Below, one piece after another: positions 33,595-44,800 of a stretch of DNA of 64,000 nucleotides; position 1 is the stretch's first letter; each line of letters begins with the position of its first letter. The DNA comes from Uranotaenia lowii. Taxonomy: Eukaryota > Arthropoda > Insecta > Diptera > Culicidae. The stretch covers positions 288,086,875 through 288,150,874 of the forward strand of contig NC_073693.1 of NCBI RefSeq assembly GCF_029784155.1. Direction: 5' to 3'. The position numbers were made by a program, and so were the translations under genes. The notes under the pieces are model-generated. The model saw nothing but the letters and a program-made list of their open reading frames with translations, had not been told where the DNA came from and did not search any database.

Positions 33595-34130
33595 GGGTGG
33601 CAAATGGAGTATGGGGAAAATTTCATGATCGAATTTTGAAAACCGACCACATTCATTTTGAAAATTGACCCAAATAATCTAACCAGTACGAAATTTTAGC
33701 TCGATCGGACTTGATTTAGGGGTGTCTCAAAGCACTCGAAGTTTCGGTTTTTCTATCCAAAGAAGGGAACGCAGGAAATTGGAAAAATCAAAACATTTAT
33801 TTTGAAGCCAAATGACTTAAAACGTCGAGATCTGGTCCTATCTCGAAAAAAAAATTCTGGTCAAAAATCTTTTTTCGGAAAAACGTCCCGAAAAGTCGAT
33901 TTTTGTCCGAAAAATCACATACCAGATCTTGACGTTTCATGCATTTCTAAGTCATTTGACATCACAATTTTAATTTCGATTTTCTGGAAACCGCTTCGAG
34001 CGCCTTGCGGCACCCCTATTTAGATAAAGTCCATATGTGCTGAAATTTTACACAGGTTTTTTGAGCCAATCAACAAAATTTTAACAGTCAATTAGCGCAA
34101 AATTGTTTAAGTCCATTTGGCTGCCACCCT
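33595..34130. mobile_element. MITE with GGGTGGCA ends and TA target site
   Basis: Starts GGGTGGCAAATGGA at 33,595 and ends TGCCACCC at 34,130, with TA on both sides. Inside, a second inverted pair is built on ATGACTTAAAACGTC / AGATCTGGT near 33,806-33,830 and 33,935-33,960. No coding capacity. It fits a Tc1/mariner-type MITE by target site. Confidence 0.7.
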
Positions 34131-35865
34131 AATGTATAGTCGGCAGCTTCCACGTGCCAAATTTGGCATCCCATTCGGCTTTAGCGTTGGTGTAGCAGTC
34201 AGTGAGTAGCCATTCGAAACTAATGAAAAATTTAACCCCCGCGCGGACCAAACTCACCATTGTTGATATTTTTCGACACAGGGTCGTCATGTTGGAGGAC
34301 CCTTGAGTGAGTGAGTGGGTAGGAGGGTGTTTTGACAGAGGAGGTTTACTAGCCGGTGGACAATCCTCTTTTGCGGTTCACGTGCTTCTTTTGATAGACT
34401 TTCAACGAAACCCTTGAACAATTTATGGAAACGAACTACCCCAACTATAAATATGACCTCAGTCAGTGGCTGTCGTGGGAAAAAAGGGAAAAAACAACTC
34501 TTGCGCTTTTGGCTGGCTGCTGGAAACATTTTTTGTTCCCCTATATTCATAATATAATAATGATAACAGTCATTTCCCGGAATAAATGTATGAATGAATG
34601 AACGGTTGATCCTGGGGATCGTGATATAAAATTGATTTTATTTTTTCTTCTCCGCCCGCGAAAAGGACTGGGAACAGAAAATATGGTCAGCTTCGGTTAT
34701 TTTACGAGAGATTCTGCGGGGATTTATCGTTGGAATTACTTGCGCCTGTCTTACCTTTCATAGAGCTCGGGGTAAAATGGGGAATATTGCAGTTTCATGT
34801 GAAGGATACCGGTTCTCAATTTATGGTGAAAAGCTCAATTACCTTCAGTGTTTCGAGTTCTGAAATAAAGATTCCCAAATTTAAAGTAAGGCACATGCAG
34901 TTTAATTTTCGAATCCAGAACTTTCAAATGCTCAAGTAGGGGAATTTGCCTTTTTTCAAAACGATATCTTTATTTGGAACGAAAATTTGACAACCACTTG
35001 AAAATTTACTGATGCCCTTTTTCCGTTGGAAGCTGTCGTTTCGAAATTCAAGCTCCAAATGATCATTATGTTTCATGTTTTCCATTCGTTACTCCGGGTG
35101 CACTCGCAAAATGGTCCAAAATTGTAGTTGGTGTTGCTGCATCGATTTCCGTAGAGGAGTAAATTATTTTATTTTGCATTGCACTTCTCTTTTTTTGCCT
35201 GTTTTTTTTTTAAATTCCGAACTGCCATCTTTATTGGACCGAATAAAACACCACCCTTGGAAGGAGTATTTTCCTGTTCAATAACTTTTTATCGGCGTGG
35301 ACCTCAACTCGGATGGCGATTTTATAAAGCTACCAGGAGGAAGGACAGAACTTTTTTTGGAGGGGAAGCTTTCATCCAAAATCGAGTTATCTTCGGTAGA
35401 TTGATGATTATTTTATTTCACTGGGTGCAATAAAACTGCCCCAACAAAAGCCTGATTCAGCGACATCCAAAACTGGATTCTGTGTGGTTTTTCCAATCGG
35501 ATGATGAACATCGTCAAATTATATCGCATTATTCGTGGTAATGAATTGGATGGCCGATGTTGTTTGACTTGACTGTTCATTCTATCGAAATAATAAACGA
35601 AGTCAATGAGAAAAAAAAAGAACAAGTGGGCAAAAAAATTCAGTGCCTCGTATTGCCTTTAAAATAGATTTGATTGAATTCTCGTAAAGAATGTCATTTG
35701 ATGCTTCTTAAAATGTGGCATTTTCTATCTCAGAAACAACTGGCCAAATTCTACAAATTTACTATCTTTGAGTTATCGAAATTATTGTTTACAATTATGA
35801 AGAATAAAGTTTCTTTTTTGAATGTACTTCATTTGAGTCATGCTTCTCAGTGAAGCGCACTTGCG
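34131..35865. other. Unassigned, less AT-rich sequence
   Basis: Sequence from 34,140 to about 35,420 is moderately GC-rich and non-repetitive. The 87-aa minus frame at 34,287-34,550 and the plus frames at 34,730-34,939 and 35,179-35,433 have no recognised motif. It is most like intron or intergenic DNA. Confidence 0.4.
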
Positions 35866-36105
35866 TTAAGCAAAAAAAAACGAGATATTTGGTCCGCAAT
35901 GGGAAATCAGAATAAGTTTTTTTTAATTTAATTCTTTCATTTTAAGAAAAAAAATGGTAATTTTTTTCGGTTATAGTTGTTTTAACATCTTAAGTTAAGC
36001 AAAAAAAAACGAGATATTTGGTTCGCAATGGGAAATCAGAATAAGTTTTTTTTTAATTGAATTCTTTCATTTGAAGAAAAAAAATGGTAATTTATTTCGG
36101 TTATG
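35866..36105 (+). repeat. 129-bp tandem duplication spanning the SINE junction
   Basis: Two copies in tandem, with CGAGATATTTGGTCCGCAAT at 35,881 and its near copy at 36,010. The first copy ends with TTTCGGTTATAGTTG-like sequence, which is the 3' end of the SINE found complete in the second copy. The duplication therefore includes the target-SINE junction and happened after SINE insertion. Confidence 0.8.
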
Positions 36106-36190
36106 TCTTTATGTCATTCGCGACTTATATCAATGATGCAGTTGGCGGACAGTCATTGAGAAACTTATCCGGTGCCACTGTGATCGATGT

Positions 36191-37097
36191 TGTGATAAGT
36201 AAATCGACCGAACAAAGAAGTCATTCTAAAAAGTAAATTTACCGCAGTGTATAATTTAATTTCTCTTCGGGTTCACACACCCACACTGATAAATCATTTT
36301 ACACATTAGTGTGTGGAATTTCACACATTTCAGAAATAAGTAGACCAGCACATTAAATGTGTGAAGGTACGGCTGCACATTAATGGAAAACACCCTTTAA
36401 GGAAACGAAATGTGTGCGTTTCACACATAATGCAAAAAGCGTTCAAATCTGGAGAATGTGTGAAAAGAGCACAACAGTTCAATTTAGGTAAGCGGGAGAT
36501 GATAGTTAAACTTATTTAAATCACTTGAAAATAAAAACAACAATTTTTGCAATTTAAATGTTTTTTTTTAAGATATTGCTTGCATGATTGGAAAACATTG
36601 ATTAAATACAAGTATTGTGGGGGGAGCAATTCCTTAAGCGGTTTCTCACAGCAAGAATAGGCAAGCGATATTAACTAGACAGGATCTGAAAGACAAATTT
36701 AAGCGTTATTCGATACAGTTTTTAAATTGAAATACTGTGGGTTTAATTGCCATTATTCCCTCATGACTTGAGACGGCGATGGGGATGGTACCTTTCTTGG
36801 CTCGCACAAAACTGTTGGAGACAAAACAAACACAGCAATTGTGAATTCACACACTTTTTTCCTTAGTTCGTTATTTCAGATAATGTGTAAATTTTGAACT
36901 TGCATGGTGTGTGAAAATCACACTGAAGTTTGATAGCTCCATATATTTGCTGATAATGTGCGAATCGATTTTGCAAAATGTGTGAAATGATTTATCAGTG
37001 TACACTTTGTAAACTTGCACCCGAAAAAAAAGCTTTCATTCCCGTTTTGCTTGTCACTTAAACTACACGCGTTTATATTGGCTCTGCTCTTACAACA
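36191..37097 (+). repeat. Copia 5' LTR, enlarged by a MITE
   Basis: The LTR reads TGTGATAAGTAAATCG at its start and TCTGCTCTTACAACA at its end. A 717-bp MITE sits between CACACCCA and CACTTTG. The rest aligns with the 3' LTR with point differences and small indels, indicating an old insertion. Confidence 0.85.
36284..37000. mobile_element. 717-bp MITE inside the copia 5' LTR
   Basis: CACTGATAAATCATTT at 36,284 and its reverse complement ending at 37,000 form the TIRs; the match continues to about 24 bp. Both subterminal regions carry many short TGTGTGAA or TTCACACA motifs (near 36,302-36,330, 36,358-36,365, 36,408-36,426, 36,840-36,855, 36,908-36,915 and 36,979-36,986), as in hAT- or P-like subterminal repeats. 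The target duplication is unclear (CA against TA). No transposase is present. Confidence 0.8.
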
Positions 37098-37202
37098 GGT
37101 TATGGGCCTGTTCGCGACGCGAAGTGACGTCATTTTGCGAAAAAGTTTATTTCGAGTGAAAAACAGTATTTCGTCGGGAGTCGTGAGTTTCCGAGCGCTA
37201 CA

Positions 37203-37956
37203 TGGATGGTAGCCGGTTCAATTTGCAGAAATAGAACAACAAAAACTACGCGAGCTGGCGATTAAAGCTCGATTGTTGTAAGTGCGCGAAGAACTTTGGC
37301 ACTACGTCGAACCGGGAGTAAAGCCAGAAGTTGTTAACCAGGCAGCTTAGAACGCAGGTGACGCCAAAGCGAGGGCCACCATCGGGCTACTGATCGACGA
37401 TAACCTACACGGGCTGATCCGAATGACCAGAACCACCCGAGCAACATGGTTAGCGTTGAAATGGCATCAAGAAACAACGAGCCTAACCTCCAAAGTTTCG
37501 CTGCTAAAGCAAGTTTACAACAAGCAGTTTTCGGATGGGGAAAATATGGAAGACCATCTTTTTGCCCTAGAGTTGCCGGTTGTTTAACCGGCTGGCTGGT
37601 TAATGGTTAATTTAATGGTCGCAATGATCCTTAGGAGCCTCCCAACCTCCTACTCCAACGACGCTCTGGTCACAGCCCTGGAGAGCCGTAACGACGACGA
37701 GCGCACGCTAGAGCTCGTAGAAAGAAAGCTGCTGGACGAAGCCGCCAAGCGTCATGGAGCGCAGTCGGACGCGGTGCTACGAGTCGAACACAAGAAGAAA
37801 AAGCGATCAATCACTTGCTTCTCGTGCAACAAACCCGGGCACAAGCAGCGGAATTGTCCACAAAAGCCGCTGAAGAGTGTAAGGAGATGGCAACCGAAAC
37901 TGCAAAAGCTACAGAAGAAGAAAAGTGATAGAGCTTCGTTCGCGTTTACGGCCTGA
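37203..37956 (+). pseudogene. Copia gag, broken
   Basis: Capsid/nucleocapsid protein of the LTR element. An ATG at 37,203 is followed by a stop after about nine codons. Further on, one frame encodes TWLALKWHQETTSLTSKVS and LLKQVYNKQFSDGENMEDHL, the conserved copia gag block, and stops near 37,585. The next open part (37,603-37,956) reads ILRSLPTSY and ends with CFSCNKPGHKQRNC, a CX2CX4HX4C zinc knuckle that binds RNA, followed by a basic tail. Two or more frame changes rule out function. Confidence 0.85.
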
Positions 37957-38198
37957 GAACAGAGTGCAGAGAACAAAAAGTGTTGGTGCAACAAGCCACA
38001 CTGTCGCCGACAGAAGTTTTTCCAGACATTTAAGTCAAAGTGAAGTGTCTCGGCCTTAGTTAAAAAAAACATGGAAAAGTGATTTTTGATGTGGCTGGCT
38101 GTCGGATTGTGATGGTTCTGTTGCAGCGTTGGCAACTCTAGAGAACGGGTTGTATCAGTTTCGGCAACCGAACAAGGTGGTCGACACAACGGCAACTT

Positions 38199-39138
38199 CA
38201 GGCACGTTTGGCATAGGCGATTTGGTCACCGAGAACCGAATGCTATCGGTCAACTACTCAAAGGAAACCTGGTGCGAGGTATGAAAATAATCGAGTGCGT
38301 CGTTGATGAACCTTGTGAGCCTTGTCTGAAAGGGAAGAGCTTCCGCACCCCTTTTCAGTCGAAGTGCTGTTAGAAAGTGGATTCCAGTACTTCAAGACAG
38401 TTATCGACGACTTTTCTCGATATTATGTCCTGTATTTCCTGAAAGATAAAAGCGAGGCGGCCGACAAACTTGAGCAGTATGTCACCCTAGAAAAATCCGT
38501 TCGGTCGGTGCCCGAAAATAGTGCGTTCGAACCAAGGAGGAGATTACTCCAGCAAGTGGCTTCGCTCATTCTATCAGCCAATGGGGACCCAGCCACAGTT
38601 TTCGACTCCAGCAAAACGGAGTCGCAGAGAGACGAAATCGCTTTTAGTCGACATGTGTCGTTGTTTATTGTTCGATATAAAACTGGATCAGTGCTTTTGG
38701 GCCGAAGCGTTGAACACTGCTGTTTATCTCTAGAACATCCTCCCCACAAGAGCGACAAATACCACTCCATTCGAACTGTGAACTGTGAAACACGAACACC
38801 GAAAAGGAAGAATCTCAACAAAACATCTAGAAAGATGATATTCGTGGGCTAATCCTGGGAGCACAAGGCCTACCGGTTTGCTGGATCGAGGAACGAGGGA
38901 AATCGCCATCAGCCGTGACGTTAGGTTCACAGAAGTGGTTCCAGAAAACAGTGAATTTAAAATAGCGGACAAAGGTTATGCAAACACAATCGAATACAAT
39001 ACGGTGCAAAAGGAAAAAGTGAGCGACGTCCCGGATGCAGACGAGGAAGAGGAACACGAAAGCGCTACAGAAGCTTTCCATGGATACAGTGATGAAGAAA
39101 ACAACAAACGGGAAGAAGGCTCCCTCTATCCCAGTTGA
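38199..39138 (+). pseudogene. Copia integrase, broken
   Basis: Inserts the cDNA into chromosomes. The N-terminal HHCC zinc finger is visible at 38,199-38,372: WHRRFGHREPNA, then CEPCLKGK. The catalytic core starts with TVIDDFSRYYVLYF (38,400); the second block reads RSNQGGDY, where copia proteins usually have RSDxGGEY, so the second acidic residue appears as Asn. The third block is QQNGVAERRNR in another frame near 38,615. FWAEALNTAVYL and EIAISRDVRF follow in order. Frame changes and stops are frequent. The protease region before the zinc finger was not recognised. Confidence 0.85.
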
Positions 39139-39378
39139 AGTGAGACGATCCAAGCTCCCGAACAAGGGGATACCATCAGAAAGGTACACCGCAACGACCT
39201 CGTCATCGGAACAAAGTAGCGACGAGCCACGAAATCGCAACGAGGCCGTCAAAAGCCCTGAAAATGACGACTGGCATACCGCGATGAAGAAGGAGACAAA
39301 CCCACTCAACGAGAACCAGACGTGGAATTTGGTAGCGCTGCCTCCAGGTAAGAAGGCAATCGGTTGCAAGTGGATCTA

Positions 39379-40657
39379 AAGGGTGATACGGTCAAAATTT
39401 GGTCAAGGGAAAACGCGTGTAAATCGGTGAAATCGTTTATTTAAAAAATCAAATTAATTTTTGTTTTTCAAGTTTAATTAGTATAAAATTTGGGAAAAAT
39501 ATTCAGTTAGGTTCCGCTTTTCCAAATCCGAATTGCTGAGCCTTACGCTTAACCTCGGCGAACAGATTTTGTACAGCCACCTTGTCCACCTTCTTCGCCG
39601 CAGAAAGCCAGTTCGCCTTGAACTACTGCTCGTCCTCAGCAGTTTTTTTTGGTCTTCTGTAGGTTCCGCTTGACAATAGCCCAGTATTTCTCAATTGGGC
39701 TGAGCTCTGGCGTGTTGGGAGGGTTCTTGTCCTTGGGAGCCACCTGCACGTTGTTGGCGGCGTACCACTCCATGGCCTTTTTACCGTAATGGCAAGATGC
39801 CAAATCCAGCCAAAACAGTACGGCAACATATCTTCAGGAAAGGCAGCAGACGTTTATTCAAACACTCTTTCACGTAAATTTTCTTGGTTGACAGTCCCGG
39901 AAGCTATGAAAATGCTGCTTTTCAAGCTACAGGTAGAGATGGCTTGCCAAACCAGATATTTCTTCGCGAACTTTGACATTTTCATGTGCTTGAAAATATC
40001 TGCTACCTTTCCCCTTCCTTTGGCGTATAAAACTCCTGTCTCGGAAGCGGCTTGTAGTCGGCTTTGACGTAAGTTTCGTCGTCCATTACCACGCAGTCAA
40101 ACTTCTTCAGCATCATCGTGTACAGCCTCCGGGATCGCGCTTTTGCCGTCGTATTTTGTTTCTCATCGCGATTTTAAGTTCTTGTAAGTCGATAGTCCGG
40201 CTCGTTTTTTGGCTCGATGCACGGTTGTAGATGATACACCCAGCTAATTTGCGGCATCTCGGAGAGAGCTTGAAATTACCGGCAACTCTCTTTGTCGTCT
40301 CAGCGGCTTCCGGTTTTCGATTTCCCCCTGATCCAGACTTCCTGGCCGTCAACAAACGTTCCCCAAGCACTTTAATTACATTTGTAACGGTTGATTTGGC
40401 AACTTTTAGCGACTTTGCCAGCTTTGCGTGCGAGTAGCTCGGATTTTCGCGATTCGCGAGCGAAATTTTGATACGCTGCTCTTCCTTGAACCGCATTTTG
40501 ACAACTGAAGAGTGAATTCCAAAATCAAAATAGGAGCAACATTCTACACACACACACACACACACCTTCAAAATGAGGGTTGTTCAGGTTTTTTAAATGC
40601 AAAATTGAAAGAAATACGTCAAGTTGATATTGACAAAATTTTAACCGTATCACCCTT
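39379..40657 (-). mobile_element. DD37E mariner-superfamily transposon inside copia RT
   Basis: A 1,279-bp element with TIRs AAGGGTGATACGGTCAAAAT (left) and its near reverse complement at 40,638-40,657, flanked by TA on both sides (39,377-39,378 and 40,658-40,659). It encodes a decayed transposase on the minus strand. A (CA)n run at about 40,547-40,565 lies near its 5' end. Size and TIRs fit the Tc1/mariner superfamily; the catalytic spacing points to the ITmD37E group known from mosquitoes. Confidence 0.92.
39560..40501 (-). pseudogene. DD37E transposase, frameshifted
   Basis: Cut-and-paste transposase. I take the Met at 40,498 (MRFKEEQRIK) as the likely start; the longer open frame upstream runs through the CA microsatellite. 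A helix-turn-helix follows: YSHAKLAKSLKVAKSTVTNV. Then VAGNFKLSPRCRK-like and a basic stretch, after which the frame shifts near 40,120 to CVVMDDETYVK, holding the first catalytic Asp. The second Asp is in LFWLDLASCHYG and the Glu in ELSPIEKYWA; I count 37 residues between them, i.e. DD37E. A stop follows KTKKN shortly after, where an extra A in a run shifts the frame. The part between HTH and first Asp seems compressed compared with full transposases. Confidence 0.85.
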
Positions 40658-41291
40658 TATAAGGAGCAGGACGTCGGCGATAGGAAAACTCTGCGTTTCA
40701 AAGCGAGACTCGTTGCTCAAGGGTTCTCGCAGCCTGTAGTGCCACAGACCACGTTTCTCACCATCGCGATAAACCGGTGCTTGCTAGTGGAAGACTTGGA
40801 TATAAAAACTGCGTACCTGTACGCGGAACTCGAGAAAGATATTTTCATGAAGCAGCCTCCTGGGTTTTCGCAGGGCAACAACCTGGTTTGACACCTCAAA
40901 CGCAGAATTTACGGACGGCAAAAGAGGCAACAAGACGACGTTTATACTGATCTTCTGCCAATCAGAAAACGAGATCGACGAAATTAGGACTGGACTACAG
41001 AAACAGTTCCCAGGCTGGCCAGTTTGGGAGACTTACGTCAGTTGCTCGAAAAAGAAGTGAAGAAGGAGAATGAGCGGTAAACCCTGTGTCAGCGATCTTA
41101 CATCGAAAAGGTAGTGAAGCGATTTGGTCACGAGGAAGCCAAGCCTTTTAAAATCCCTCTTGACCCAGCGTACCTCAAACAAAAGGAGGAGGAGATGTTA
41201 CCAACGAACGATTCCTTGTAGGTAGTTTGTTATTCGTCGATGTAAACACCCGTCCAGATCACCAATCCAACCAACCGTGACTGGACAGAAG

Positions 41292-41495
41292 CTAAGCTAG
41301 CAAATCGACCGAAAAAAGAAGTAATTCTTAAAAGTTAATTTTTCGCAGTGTATAGTTTCTCTTCAGGTTCACACACTCATACTTTGTAAACTTGAACCCA
41401 AAAAACCCCCCAACAAAACGGGAATGAAAGCTTTATTCCCGTTGTTTTAGTCCTTAAACCACACGCGTTTTTTTATTGGCTCTGCTCTTAAAACA
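41292..41495 (+). repeat. Copia 3' LTR
   Basis: Aligns with the MITE-free 5' LTR over its whole length. It ends in TCTTAAAACA just before the SINE resumes with ACTCTTGGGCTCG. A CCCAAAAAACCCCCCAAC indel near 41,398 distinguishes it from the 5' LTR. Confidence 0.85.
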
Positions 41496-41545
41496 AACTC
41501 TTGGGCTCGAACTCACGGACATCGGCTCAGGAAGCAACTGACTTT

Positions 41546-41818
41546 CCAGACAACCAGAAATCGTATTTTATTTTACAGATTATATCATATAGAATGTTAT
41601 ATAAACTCATTTTCGTATATCTGCATAATCTTTATCGTGTTTAAATACATTTCATGATTTTATTGCGACAATACAATCCAAATCAAGAATATGTGTGCAA
41701 ATGTACCTATATGGCCTCCAAAATGATACGTATATACTGATTTTGCTGCATTATATACGATATGTTTACACGTATATTTTTGTTGCAAATTCAAAATACT
41801 TACCAAATGGTTGCCTGG
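41546..41818. mobile_element. 273-bp MITE splitting the SINE head
   Basis: Starts CCAGACAACCAGAAAT at 41,546 and ends ATGGTTGCCTGG at 41,818, giving imperfect TIRs with CCAGRCAACCA ends. The interior has several CGTATAT/ATATACG motifs. SINE sequence continues on both sides (GCAACTGACTTT before, TTGCCAACTGAGC after). The target duplication is too short or decayed to define. Confidence 0.65.
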
Positions 41819-41859
41819 GTTGCCAACTGAGCTAAATCACAAGCCCGAAAATGGTAATT

Positions 41860-44800
41860 CTATGCAAAATCGAGTAGGTTGAACATAGAGCTTAGTTCTT
41901 TTAGAAATGGGACACTTTCTTCTGCTTCTAGCTCGTTTACTAGTTATCTGATATTCAAAATTTTGCTGCCTGTAAAAAGTACTATTCGACCTATTTTTTT
42001 TCTTCAAAATTTTACATTCACGCGTTTTTGAGTTATTAACGATGCAAGAGAAAAAGAAAAAAATAGTATTGCACAGTTTTCTCCAAATTCCATCATTATT
42101 ATATTGATAGCTTACAAAATCGTTGATAATTCACAGAAATACTGTGTGTTAGTGGTGGAAAAGTATGCAAACACTGTCAAAAATGTCCACAAAGTTCAAA
42201 TCAAGCATTGGAGTGAAGCACATGATCGGCAACTACGGTTAAGAGTCATCAGGGAAGTAAAGTCTCATACCAACATTTTTAATTTTGAATAAGCGAAAAA
42301 CTAAGTGTAGATCGCTAAAATTTCCAAAAAAAAAATTCTCCGATAAACTGAAAGTGTTGCCTAGTGATGAGTCATTCAAACCTAACCTCGAGCAACAATG
42401 TTTTGGCTAGTTCCAGAGCTCGTAAACTGTATAGCCGGTACCGAGGCTATGAGACAAATGATTTTTGATGAACGACAAAACTCATGAAATACCCTATTTC
42501 AAACAAATTCCAGCATTTGAATCCTATTCCATGTCTGCTCGTGGCAAGGTCCCGAGCATATTAAAATATGTATTTGCTGGTTGTTTTGTTAAAAAAAATG
42601 AATGATTTTCTAGAATCCTGATCCAGTGGAAAAAAACGAAAATTTTCAAAATGAAAACTGTAGTTTTCATTGTTTTTAAAGCCTAAAAAGAGTTCATTAT
42701 TACTAGAATTTGAAATTATGCTAGTGAAAGTTATAATCAATTAACCAGCCTTAAACCATCTGAAACAGAAAAAAATAACGATTGATTTCAAACTGAAAGC
42801 AGTTTTCTTTCAGAATTTGATAAAATCAGGACCCATAAAAATAATTATTGTTAATGTGATTTTGATTTCCTTTTCGAAAACGACCTGCGAGTTTTTTTTT
42901 CAAAACATGGTCAAAACGAAACATCTAAAATTTTTAATTTTCTGGCATGATCAATATTTCTAAACATTGGACGTTTTACTTTTGGCAATCTGAAAGTGTT
43001 GCTAAATTAAGTATTTCAGAATGCCCGGTATTATAAGGGCTTGCTTGGATTTTCAAAGAAAAAATGGAGGAAAGCCCAAACCTGGATACCGGCTGGATAT
43101 CGAGGAGAAAAGTTCGGACTATGAATGGTTATATCCACAATATGTGTTTGCAAAATGCAAACCAAAACTCAAATTATTCAACAAAGTTTATGATTTTTGA
43201 GACAGGCAACATAATAATTTGAGCTTGTTTAATCGAAATAAACATGCCAACATTTTTCTAATTGTTAAATAAGATTTCAAAGCCGCCGATGTGCCTCGAT
43301 GAGAAACAATCTTTCATTTGATCTTTCTTTCGATTAGAACTATTAAAAAATATTCAGATTTTGACCGGAGCTGCTCAGATATTGCCTATTTTTTTAAGTT
43401 GAAAATTTGCAATTTGTCACGTCGCAATACTCGTAACAAAATGCGTTGGAAAATTTATTTAAAAAAAAGCTTGTAAGTTATACATTAAAAAAAACTTTGT
43501 TGACTTACTATAAAAATAACATCTTTGAAGAAGCAAACATTAAAATTCAGTATTTCCAGCTTTTATTTTTATTTTCAAATACCTTCATCTAAACAGCTTT
43601 TAGCTGTTCCAAATAAATATTTCCTATGTAAAGAAACTAATTCTATAACATATTAATCCAAAGCCAGATATGTTATTTAGAGTTTGGAGTTTATATCAGA
43701 GATCAATACATATCCTTAATATTAATAAAGAACACATGCTAACTGAAAAAACTGAAAAGGAAAAAAAAATTACATCACTTGGATCCTGAGTAGGGGAACA
43801 CTATTTCTTTCGTGGCGACCGTCAAAATTTCTTTTGAAAAGTTAGTAAAATTGAGTAATTTTAAGAAATTGTTTTTTTTTTAATCCAATCAGTTAAATGC
43901 ATTAGTCATGAAGCATCATTTTTCGACAGAAACATTAGTTTCTTTTACTTCAAATTTCCAATGGTTGGTAATGGTGAGGATTACACAAATTCCCAAAATC
44001 AATACATCAGACTAATAGAAATATTTAGGATTAAATGAAGCTTGTAAACAATATGGAAGCCTTTTTCAAGTCAGCACAATTGTAGTTTTGGGCTCCCACG
44101 TAATGGCAATAACTCGATTGTATTTCGGCAAGTGTGCTGACCCACATAATGTCTTTCTTTTTGTCGAATCGCCGAACATGACTTTCCGTGGTAAACAATT
44201 TTATTGCCGTATGAACGGGGGTATTCAAATATGTTTGACATCCTATAGACGGATGTCGTTCACCACATCCTTATGCCCCATTCTATCCCCATTTTCCCCT
44301 TTCTGAATGATCCCTCCGGGGTTATCAAATTGTTTAAGTGCTGACAGTCGTTTTCAATATACTCGTTATATATCCGAAGAAGAAAACATGTCGGCTCGTA
44401 AAATAAAATACAACCAGAGAGAGTGGAAAAAGGAAAGAAAAAAAAAGTCTGCCAGTTCGACGAGAACGACGAAATAATTTCATACGGTTCCATAAAGTTT
44501 TGCACGTTTAGAGAAACAGAGAGATTGACGACCAGCAGCAGCAAGCAGCATCGAGTTGAGTGAGGACGCGAACATCATTACTTTGCTGTTACGCGTTTCG
44601 TATAAATTTTTTTTTATGAACAACGAAATTCACTCATTTTGTTCGGTTTGTGGCTGGGGGATTTTTTTTTTCTCTTTCGTCCTCTGCCTTGCAATCGTCC
44701 CCAGATCAGAGAAAGCACAAAAAAAAAACGATGGCACAAAAATAATAAGTATATTTTGCTGTCATTCAGAAAAGATGACGTTTTCTGGCGCTGGAAACCG

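Larger units (their letters stand above)
39280..41220 (+). pseudogene. Copia reverse transcriptase, interrupted by a DD37E transposon
   Basis: Starts with MKKETNPLNENQTWNLV and KKAIGCKWI up to 39,378, then breaks at a TA where a transposon inserted, and resumes at 40,660 with KEQDVGDRK and FKARLVAQGFSQ. The coding frame joins cleanly across the TA, which confirms the insertion. A large part of the palm domain is deleted; LDIKTAYLYAELEKDIFMKQ and PPGFSQGNN remain, followed by a stop near 40,888. Further fragments carry LQKQFPG-like sequence and YIEKVVKRFGHEEAKP. RNase H is missing before the 3' LTR, so the copy is internally deleted. Confidence 0.85.
36191..41495 (+). mobile_element. Copia-type LTR retrotransposon, decayed, inside the SINE
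   Basis: 5' LTR 36,191-37,097 (TGTGATAAG to TACAACA) and 3' LTR about 41,292-41,495. The LTRs share AAATCGACCGAA, CGCAGTGTATA, ACTTTGTAAACTTG and TTGGCTCTGCTCTTA. Without its MITE the 5' LTR is about 190 bp. GGTTATGGGCC directly follows the 5' LTR, as in Drosophila copia, whose primer is an internal part of initiator tRNA-Met. Domain order gag, integrase, reverse transcriptase is that of Ty1/copia. No 5-bp target duplication is visible at the SINE junctions, so the ends may have been trimmed. Confidence 0.88.
36093..41847 (-). mobile_element. tRNA-derived SINE, copy 2, split by later insertions
   Basis: Pieces at 36,093-36,190, 41,496-41,545 and 41,819-41,847 together cover the ~185-bp SINE. 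The 5' tRNA-like head is at 41,847 (A box TAGCTCAGTTGG) and the B box (GAGTTCGAGCCC) is near 41,507. Both outer sides carry the 12-bp target duplication AAAATGGTAATT (36,081-36,092 and 41,848-41,859), which proves that all sequence between belongs to one insertion site. Confidence 0.9.

Noticed and set aside
36191..41495. Intact retrovirus-like element
   Set aside because: Domain order is copia-type without an envelope gene, and gag, integrase and reverse transcriptase are all broken and partly deleted.
42104..42292. Tc1-type transposase N-terminus
   Set aside because: Similarity is only a vague basic HTH look over about 30 residues; no TIRs or catalytic motifs lie nearby.
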